DNA from: Desulfobacterales bacterium
GTDB lineage: Bacteria; Desulfobacterota; Desulfobacteria; Desulfobacterales; JAFDCJ01
NCBI GenBank assembly: GCA_020345785.1
Contig: CP070771.1
Coordinates: 2,966,904 to 2,981,074 of the forward strand
Length of the DNA: 14,171 bases
Reading direction: 5' to 3'
Under the pieces are notes generated by a model. It did not search any database. It was not told the origin of the DNA and saw nothing but the letters and a program-made list of their open reading frames with translations. A program made the position numbers and the translations under genes. Shown here piece after piece: positions 8,839 to 14,171 of this stretch; position 1 is the stretch's first letter; every line of letters starts with the position of its first letter.

Positions 8839-10806
8839 TTACTGAAGTTTTGTCTCCCAATTCCACAATCCCTTCCTTTTCTTCAGCTTGACCCCCTTGG
8901 GCACCGGTTCCATCAAATTGACAAAAAGCGAATAGCCTGCTTTTTGCAGCGCCCTTCTTTTATCCCTCAAATCAAGCTGCCAATTCGGGTAGATCCAGTA
9001 ATCCGGTCCATATCTGGTTATCCAGGCCTGCTCGCCCCTGGGGCTCACAAACGGCGTTTCCAGCTGAACTTCTTCGGCCGCCGACCTGGCTATACACAGG
9101 GGCCAATTGCCTGCTAAAACGATTCCCAACGGCATCGGGCTTTGTTGCGGCAGCTGTAAAAAATCTTCACTACCAAGCTCGGGGCTGACAATCGCACCGC
9201 TGAACCCCATGGGTTCAATAGATGCGATAGCCAGAGGATTGGATAGGTTGCAAAACGGTCCGGCCCAAAGATGAAAGCCTCGAAAGGATTTGAAAAAGGC
9301 GATCTGCCATGCTGCATTCAGCACGAAATACCGCGCACCAGATTTGACGGCCGCCTGTAGGTCGTCTTCGACGCCTTGCTCATTATCAGGCCAGATTACC
9401 GGAGGCAGCCACCACCAGATCCGGGCGGCCATTTTGCCGACCGCTTTTTTGACCGCCTGGCGGGATAGCCAGAGACCGAATTGCCCTCGAGAGAGAGATT
9501 TTGGCAGTGATCGATAAACCGTTATATCCTGTATCTTTGGTTTCCTCGATATCACGGGCGGCAACACAGGCTGGAATTTTGAAATCCGATTCAGGGATGC
9601 GGAGGCTTGACCAAGCTGGCCTTGCAGGGCGCCAATCATTCTGTCCAGTCCTTGTTCGCGCCGATCCGTCAGAAACACCGGCAGCCCGTTTTTTAAGCCT
9701 CTTCCTGCAGTTGGATTCAGGTGCATGCGACCGCCCTTAGGCACTGCGCGCGCGATGCGCTTTATGCTGTGTCCGGCCTCATCCTCATAGCCCAGCCGCA
9801 ACACATCGCCCGGCAGCAGATCTTCTCTGGTGTTAAAATATGGTCTTTGTTGGGTGCCCTTAATTTTTCCCACGAGCAGACCGGAACCGGTTTGACTGCG
9901 AAGGTCGACCGGATTTTGCGGACGCTGAGGCAAAAAAAAGTAATGGGTACTGCTGCGCCCCAAAGCGCGGTCCAGCATCTGTAATGCATCTTTTTTCATC
10001 TGAGGATCCCGTCCGTGATCTCTAAGAATCCGGTAGCCGCAAACGGTATAGTAAACATAATGCGGCCCTTTTTTGCGACCCTCTATTTTCCAGGTGCGCA
10101 CCTGAGGGATAGATAAAAGCACTTTGGTCAATACATCGACACTCAAATCCTGGCAGGAGAAATAACGGTCGGTTTTGTTGTTTTGGGAGTACTGTCGCCG
10201 ACACGGTTGAACACAACGGCCCCGCAGGCTGCTTTTCCCGCCGAGATAACTGCTCCAGTAACATCGGCCGGAAACACCATAGCATAGTGCACCGTGGACA
10301 AACACCTCCAGGTCCAGGCCCGGAGGACATTCCCGCGCCAGCGTCTTGAGCTCGTCAATGTTCAGTTCCCTGGGAAGCACCACCCGGTTTACCTGAAGTT
10401 GTTGACGAATGACGCGCAAGGCCCCGGCAAAACTTACGGTGGCCAGGGTCGACAGATGAATCTCACCGGAAAATCCCGTTTGTTTGACCAGCGGTACCAG
10501 CGCCAGATCCTGAACGATGACTGCATCAGGTTTCACATGACGCCGCAAGAGATCCAGCATTTGACCGGCCTGGGTCAGGTCAGTGGGCTTTAACTGAGAG
10601 TTGAGCGCCACAAATACTTTAACCCCATTTTCATGGGCCAGACGAACCAGATCGATGAATTCTTCAAGCGTAAAATTTTTAGCCTCCATGCGAGCTGAAA
10701 AAAATTTCAAGCCGCAATAGATGGCATCCGCACGGGCGGCCACAGCCGCCAAAAAAGAGGCCTTGTTGCCGGCCGGTGCCAGAATTTCCGGTGGATGGTG
10801 TGTCAT
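8839..10806 (-). CDS. U32 family protein, RlhA/TrhP-like RNA-hydroxylation type
   Basis: The 655-aa protein belongs to the peptidase U32 family, whose characterised bacterial members (RlhA on 23S rRNA, TrhP on tRNA U34) take part in prephenate-dependent RNA hydroxylation rather than proteolysis. The N-terminal barrel (about 5-265) has EILAPAGNKASF (7-18), DAIYCGLKFFSAR (27-39), EVFVHGALC (167-175), and the four-cysteine cluster Cys175, Cys182, Cys198, Cys202 expected to hold an iron-sulfur cluster. Residues 305-385 match the middle domain with VGKIKG and LLPGDVLRL. Residues 440-640 look like a second, diverged barrel (FCNLSNPLAI at 518-527, SGAIVSPELG at 536-545). Length is close to E. coli RlhA, but the C-terminal half may differ, so no symbol is given. 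The ATG lacks a clear Shine-Dalgarno. It is divergent from the sulfurylase gene across 713 bases. Confidence 0.9.
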   Translation of the reverse strand: MTHHPPEILAPAGNKASFLAAVAARADAIYCGLKFFSARMEAKNFTLEEFIDLVRLAHENGVKVFVALNSQLKPTDLTQAGQMLDLLRRHVKPDAVIVQDLALVPLVKQTGFSGEIHLSTLATVSFAGALRVIRQQLQVNRVVLPRELNIDELKTLARECPPGLDLEVFVHGALCYGVSGRCYWSSYLGGKSSLRGRCVQPCRRQYSQNNKTDRYFSCQDLSVDVLTKVLLSIPQVRTWKIEGRKKGPHYVYYTVCGYRILRDHGRDPQMKKDALQMLDRALGRSSTHYFFLPQRPQNPVDLRSQTGSGLLVGKIKGTQQRPYFNTREDLLPGDVLRLGYEDEAGHSIKRIARAVPKGGRMHLNPTAGRGLKNGLPVFLTDRREQGLDRMIGALQGQLGQASASLNRISKFQPVLPPVISRKPKIQDITVYRSLPKSLSRGQFGLWLSRQAVKKAVGKMAARIWWWLPPVIWPDNEQGVEDDLQAAVKSGARYFVLNAAWQIAFFKSFRGFHLWAGPFCNLSNPLAIASIEPMGFSGAIVSPELGSEDFLQLPQQSPMPLGIVLAGNWPLCIARSAAEEVQLETPFVSPRGEQAWITRYGPDYWIYPNWQLDLRDKRRALQKAGYSLFVNLMEPVPKGVKLKKRKGLWNWETKLQ

Positions 10807-10939
10807 GTTTTGCTTAATTATTAGATTAATGGTTCTGGTTGTCGGTTATGAGTTTTGATTATGCAACGTTTTGACAATAGAGTCAACGGCCGCCTGCATA
10901 CCGAGGCCTCATGTCATTTTAGCAGGTAATTTCCGGAAC

Positions 10940-11020
10940 CAGCGACCACCAGCTGAACTAGGGGTATGAGGAGGGCCCCTGGAAGGGGCCGGAACCACGA
11001 TCTGACACGGGTCGCTGATG
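10940..11020 (+). repeat. Palindromic structured element, copy B
   Basis: CAGCGACC (10940-10947) and GGTCGCTG (11010-11017) close the element. Inside are CCAG-CUGAA-CU(A)GG with a bulged A, and GGCCCC-UGGAA-GGGGCC (about 10974-10990), linked by GAGGAGG. It shares blocks with copies A (5641-5720, opposite strand) and C (11353-11430). It lies in the divergent region between the U32 gene and the sulfurylase gene and is followed by AT-rich DNA. Confidence 0.6.
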
Positions 11021-11126
11021 GTATATGAGTAATTTTTCCGGCATTATACCTGTTTCCTGGAAAAGCGTGCCCATGTAATTTTCTAGACCTAAATTGTGCG
11101 ATTTTCAATTACGTTCGCCCTGTCCC

Positions 11127-11200
11127 GGGCGGGCGTAAAGCCCGCCCCTACGATATGGCGACTAGCCTGTTGGGTAGGGGCGAGGTTTATCCTCGCCCGC
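11127..11200. repeat. Paired GC-rich palindromes (REP-like)
   Basis: Two hairpins, GGGCGGGC-GTAAA-GCCCGCCC (about 11128-11148) and GGGCGAGG-TTTAT-CCTCGCCC (about 11178-11198), stand in inverted orientation. GCCCCTAC (about 11144-11151) pairs with GTAGGGGC (11174-11181) across a 22-base middle. GTAGGGGCG-type palindromes are widespread bacterial intergenic repeats. Confidence 0.65.
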
Positions 11201-11352
11201 ATTTGACCCGCAATTGTCCCAACCGTCGTATTGAAAGCGCTCAACTTAGGCAGAATATATTTTGCGCTGACCTGAATTCCAAACAAATACCGATGACCGA
11301 AAGTAGAAAATGCCTGTATTTAGAATTAAAAATTTGTTATAGTTCAAAGGTT

Positions 11353-11430
11353 AGAGACCACCGGCAGAACCGGGTTTTGAGGAAGATCCCTGGAAGGTCC
11401 CGGGGCTGCGCTCTGCCGGTGACCGCTGAT
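11353..11430 (+). repeat. Palindromic structured element, copy C
   Basis: A perfect 10-bp inverted repeat, CACCGGCAGA (11359-11368) and TCTGCCGGTG (11412-11421), closes it. Inside are CCGG-CAGAA-CCGG, TGAGGAAG and a loop with CTGGAAGG. The 5' block GACCACC and 3' block CGCTGAT match copies A and B. In the first hairpin the A-U pair of A and B is replaced by G-C here, a compensatory change. It ends just upstream of a TATAAT box before the sulfurylase gene. Confidence 0.6.
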
Positions 11431-11456
11431 TTATATACGGTAATTATGACGCTGTG

Positions 11457-11462
11457 TATAAT
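11457..11462 (+). promoter_or_regulatory. Candidate -10 box for the sulfurylase/kinase gene
   Basis: A perfect TATAAT lies 58 bases upstream of the ATG at 11520, with no recognisable -35 at 16-18 bases spacing. The 3' end of element C falls where an upstream activator could bind. An activator-dependent promoter is possible but unproven. Confidence 0.35.
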
Positions 11463-11519
11463 AATTCTGATCGAATCCCGCTGCGGGAAAACCATATCCT
11501 TTGAAATGAGAATAAAGAG

Positions 11520-13235
11520 ATGAATCAATTTGGCTTTGTAGAACCTCACGGCGGTTCACCGATTAATTTACTAGTCGATGAAGATCGAGCCGCCTTGCTT
11601 AAAGAAATTGCCCTGAATCTTCCGGACATTACTTTAAATGACCGGCAGTTGTGCGACCTGGAACTTATTTCCACCGGTGCATTTTCACCTTTGACGGGTT
11701 TTATGAAACGCTCCGACTACGAATCCGTGCTGGATCGCATGCGGCTGCAAAACAATTTACTATGGCCGATTCCAATTTGCCTGGATGTAAACGAACTGAA
11801 GGCCCGTAGTTTGGAAGCCGGACAGTCTGTGGCTCTCAGAGACCCGGAGGGTTTCCTATTGGCGGTTATGCATATTGAAGATATCTGGCAAGCCGACCCT
11901 GAAAAAGAAGCGCTAAAAGTTTATGGTACCACAAATCGCAGTCATCCCGGCATGGATTATCTGTTTAACCAGGCCGGCAGCCTCTATTTGGGTGGTAAGC
12001 TGGAAGTTTTAAGCCTTCCACTTCATTTCGACTTTAAACACCTGCGACGGACGCCTGGGGAAATCCGGGCTGAGTTTAAAAAATTGGGCTGGCAGCGGAT
12101 AGTGGCATTTTTAACCCGCAATCCCATCCACCGCCCCCAGTTCGCTATGACTATCAATGCCATGCGACAGGCCCGGGCCAACCTGCTCCTGCTTCCTATT
12201 GCCGGCATGACGAAACCCGGTGATTTTGACCACTACACCCGGGTTCGATGCTATCGCCAGGTGGTCCGGCACTATCCGCCCGATTCGCATATTCTGAGCC
12301 TGCTGCCTGTGGCCATGCGCATGTCGGGTCCCCGGGAAGCCCTGCTGCATGCTATCGTCTCGAAAAACTACGGCTGTACACATTTTATCGCCGGCCGGGA
12401 TCATGCCGGCCCGGGCAAGGATCACAACGGCCAGCCGTATTATGCCAGTGACGAAGCTGCCAAATTGACCGAAAAACATGCCGAAGAAATAGGTGTGAGC
12501 ATTGTTCCCTTCACAGAGATGGTCTATTTGCCTTTTGAGGACGAGTACCGCTGCGCCGATCAGGTGCCGGAAGGCACTCAGTTCATATCACTCTCAGGCT
12601 CTGACATCCGTGACAGGATTCGCACCGGGCGTCGCATCCCTGAGTGGGCAACCTTTCCGGATGTCATCGAGGAACTGAAGAAGGCCTATCCGCCGCCGCG
12701 CAAACAGGGGTTTACGGTTTTTCTAACCGGTCTGTCCGGGGCCGGCAAATCTACGATTGCTAAAATTCTATATGCCCGCTTTCTGGAGATCGGTGACCGT
12801 CCGGTATCCCTGCTGGACGGTGACATCGTGCGGCAAAATCTATCCAGTGAGCTGAGTTTCTCCCGCGAGCACCGCGACATCAACGTTCGGCGTATCGGTT
12901 TTGTCGCCAGCGAGATAACCAAAAACCGCGGCATTGCCATTTGTGCGCCCATCGCTCCCTATGCCGCCACCCGGGCCGAAATCAGAAAAATCATTGAAAA
13001 CTATGGCGGTTTTACCGAAGTATACGTGTCCACGCCGCTTGAGGTTTGTGAGAAACGGGATCGCAAGGGGATGTATGCCAAAGCCAGGGCCGGCCTCATC
13101 CAGGGCTTTACCGGAGTTAATGACCCATATGAAAAACCCCAATCGCCCGAGGTTTTGATTGACACCAGCAACATTACGCCCGATGAAGCCGCTCGGGAAA
13201 TTGTGCTGCACCTGCAGCAGAGTGGGTACATTTGA
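11520..13235 (+). CDS. Bifunctional sulfate adenylyltransferase / APS kinase
   Basis: The 571-aa fusion enzyme would activate sulfate with ATP to APS (N-terminal ATP sulfurylase, about 1-390) and phosphorylate it to PAPS (C-terminal APS kinase, about 396-571). Sulfurylase marks are STGAFSPLTGFM (51-62), TRNPIH (199-204), GPREALLHAI (270-279), NYGCTHFIAGRDHAGPGKD (283-301) and ISLSGSDIRD (356-365). Kinase marks are P-loop GLSGAGKS (404-411), DGD (433-435), GFTGVNDPYE (529-538) and KGMYAKAR (516-523). Sulfurylase-first order is as in Aquifex-type fusions. Oddities: HRPQ (204-207) replaces the family HRxH, so the second His of the HxxH nucleotide motif is Gln, and the usual QTRNP is LTRNP. Sulfurylase activity is therefore less certain than kinase activity. 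Shine-Dalgarno is weak. It is a single gene with no sulfate-reduction neighbours visible. Confidence 0.94.
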   Translation: MNQFGFVEPHGGSPINLLVDEDRAALLKEIALNLPDITLNDRQLCDLELISTGAFSPLTGFMKRSDYESVLDRMRLQNNLLWPIPICLDVNELKARSLEAGQSVALRDPEGFLLAVMHIEDIWQADPEKEALKVYGTTNRSHPGMDYLFNQAGSLYLGGKLEVLSLPLHFDFKHLRRTPGEIRAEFKKLGWQRIVAFLTRNPIHRPQFAMTINAMRQARANLLLLPIAGMTKPGDFDHYTRVRCYRQVVRHYPPDSHILSLLPVAMRMSGPREALLHAIVSKNYGCTHFIAGRDHAGPGKDHNGQPYYASDEAAKLTEKHAEEIGVSIVPFTEMVYLPFEDEYRCADQVPEGTQFISLSGSDIRDRIRTGRRIPEWATFPDVIEELKKAYPPPRKQGFTVFLTGLSGAGKSTIAKILYARFLEIGDRPVSLLDGDIVRQNLSSELSFSREHRDINVRRIGFVASEITKNRGIAICAPIAPYAATRAEIRKIIENYGGFTEVYVSTPLEVCEKRDRKGMYAKARAGLIQGFTGVNDPYEKPQSPEVLIDTSNITPDEAAREIVLHLQQSGYI

Positions 13236-13277
13236 ATTCGGAATTCGGAATGGATTCCTTTAAAATCTATTGTATCA

Positions 13278-13530
13278 GACAGGATCAACAGGATGAACTG
13301 GATCATTTCGCGGTTTCCGGATGAAACCGCGAAAACAGCATCTGCTTTTCAGCGAAGTTTTGGCAATAACTTGACTAAGAACTGAGATAACTTGGATTAT
13401 TAATTTATAGGGGATTAAACTGCGGCCTAAAACGCGGCCCTCAGCCCTTTCCGCGAAGCGGTTCGTGTATTGCCGGTGTCATCCGGAAACCGGCAATATA
13501 AAATATCCCAATAATCATGTAAATCCTGTC
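13278..13530. repeat. Inverted-repeat intergenic element, about 250 bp
   Basis: The outer arms are GACAGGAT-type (13278-13303) and its diverged reverse complement (13503-13530). Inner arms are GGTTTCCGGATGA (about 13312-13324) and its reverse complement (13477-13489), so the whole stretch can fold on itself. It contains a CCGC-GAA-GCGG hairpin near 13451 and TATTGCCGG/CCGGCAATA (13468-13498). No ORF of note lies inside. It resembles a MITE-like or composite REP element; no transposase is visible. Confidence 0.55.
13306..13334 (+). terminator. Terminator-like hairpin after the sulfurylase/kinase gene
   Basis: An 11-bp perfect stem, TTTCGCGGTTT (13306-13316) with AAACCGCGAAA (13324-13334), has a 7-base loop and lies 71 bases past the stop. 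There is no long U-run after it on the plus strand, so it may instead be only part of the inverted-repeat element it belongs to. Confidence 0.35.
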
Positions 13531-13606
13531 TATTTCAAAGATAAAATAGAATCCAATCAGCTTCTATTTTTAACCAAGAAGGAAGTTACGTTAATAAGGG
13601 GATTCT

Positions 13607-14171
13607 TTGTCAGCAAAAACGTTAAGCTCCGTGGAAAAAACCGCTGCAATTCTTATTATCGGAGAGTTCGAAGATGAAACCAGGAATCTGGCGGACGCGC
13701 TGGCGGCCGAGTATCGCATCAGCGCAGCACCCAACCTGCAGGAGGCAGCCCGACGCCTTGAAAAAGAGACATTTGATGCAATCATCTATGTCTTCTTGAT
13801 TAAAGGATCAGATTTGGCCGGTATTCTTCAATCTCTGCAAGATCTTGCACCGGCCACCCCGGTTATCGTTATCGGTCAGGCAAATGACGCCCAGTTAATC
13901 GTTGGCGCGATTAAAGCCGGCGCATTTGATTTTGTCACCACACCCTATCCGCCTGAAAAAATAAAGTTGTCGGTCCACCAGGCCCTCGAGCATCGCAGCC
14001 TGAAAAATGAGATCGATTATTTGCGCCGGGAACAGGATGTCGTCTATGATTATGATCGCATCATTGCCGTCAGTCCGGCCATGCAAAACGTCATCAGCAC
14101 GATCAAAAAACTTGCCCGCACGGATTCCACCATCCTGATTACGGGGGAGACCGGAACCGGCAAAAGTTTTT
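13607..14171 (+). CDS. Sigma-54-dependent response regulator with degenerate receiver (partial)
   Basis: The frame is open to the window end (188 codons seen). It starts at TTG 13607, seven bases after AAGGGG; an in-frame stop (TAA) lies at 13595. No ATG precedes the receiver domain, so a GTG at 13631 is the only other choice. Residues 12-125 fold as a receiver (ILIIG at 15-19, FDAIIYVFLIKGSDL at 56-70, TPVIVIGQAND at 84-94, AIKAGAFDFVTTPYPPEKI at 101-119). The phospho-acceptor position is Val62 and the conserved Lys of the KP motif is Thr112, so it is probably not phosphorylated in the usual way. Residues 150-187 begin the NtrC-type AAA+ domain (IIAVSPAMQNVISTIKKLARTD, Walker A GETGTGKS at 180-187). 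The rest, presumably GAFTGA and a HTH, lies beyond the window. Target promoters are unknown. Confidence 0.88.
   Translation, partial: MSAKTLSSVEKTAAILIIGEFEDETRNLADALAAEYRISAAPNLQEAARRLEKETFDAIIYVFLIKGSDLAGILQSLQDLAPATPVIVIGQANDAQLIVGAIKAGAFDFVTTPYPPEKIKLSVHQALEHRSLKNEIDYLRREQDVVYDYDRIIAVSPAMQNVISTIKKLARTDSTILITGETGTGKSF

Noticed and set aside
5641..11430. Elements A-C as CRISPR repeats or RNase P fragments
   Set aside because: Copies are unevenly spaced, diverged and on both strands, with no spacers. The GAGGAAG match to RNase P RNA is too short and the surrounding pairing does not fit.
11155..11523. 122-codon plus-strand frame ahead of the sulfurylase gene
   Set aside because: It runs through the GC palindromes and element C, has no ribosome-binding site or domain, and overlaps the -10 box and the sulfurylase start.
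13465..13677. 70-codon plus-strand frame across the start of the sigma-54 regulator
   Set aside because: It overlaps the receiver coding frame and the inverted-repeat element and has no recognisable sequence features.

Overview
The window looks like a chromosomal segment from a free-living Gram-negative bacterium, most likely a deltaproteobacterium of the Desulfobacterota (Desulfobacterales-like). This is inferred from the protein style, moderate GC content, an ATP-sulfurylase/APS-kinase fusion, a sigma-54 activator, zinc-ribbon/Cache sensor architecture, and intergenic DNA full of degenerate word-like repeats. No rRNA, tRNA, CRISPR array, transposase or phage gene was found.

Layout. On the minus strand, read right to left, positions 4405-160 form a housekeeping block. 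It holds enolase (eno), a secreted 317-aa protein whose TTG start follows the eno stop almost directly, a roughly 150-nt stretch that looks like a stand-alone small RNA with its own promoter and a strong terminator, and CTP synthase (pyrG). A consensus-like sigma-70 promoter lies upstream of eno and overlaps a weaker divergent promoter. Facing right from there are a structured leader and a small winged-helix/coiled-coil protein (4782-5204). After a repeat-rich gap comes a two-gene cluster (5772-7634): a small wHTH protein and a zinc-ribbon/TM/Cache/TM/HAMP sensor that ends right after HAMP with no output domain. A YjbQ-family gene (7965-8396, minus) sits between inverted copies of one repeat word. 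A long U32-family protein with a four-cysteine cluster (8839-10806, minus) follows. Then come a 713-bp non-coding region, a sulfate adenylyltransferase/APS kinase fusion (11520-13235, plus), a 250-bp inverted-repeat element, and the start of a sigma-54-dependent regulator with a degenerate receiver domain (13607 to the window end).

The most unusual non-coding signal is a family of about 80-nt palindromic, structured elements. There are three diverged copies: one reversed upstream of the wHTH/Cache pair and two in tandem orientation upstream of the sulfurylase/kinase gene. They share sequence blocks and show at least one compensatory base pair, which suggests an RNA or a repeat family folding as a hairpin. 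I could not match it to a family I know. The sulfurylase domain also lacks the second histidine of its HxxH motif, and the response regulator lacks its phospho-acceptor aspartate.

Genes at 160-4405 serve nucleotide synthesis and glycolysis. Those at 5772-7634 are probably a sensory pair. The 11520 gene makes APS and PAPS from sulfate, if its altered sulfurylase domain is active. No single pathway joins the window. All functional calls come from reading motifs by eye; no database search was run.
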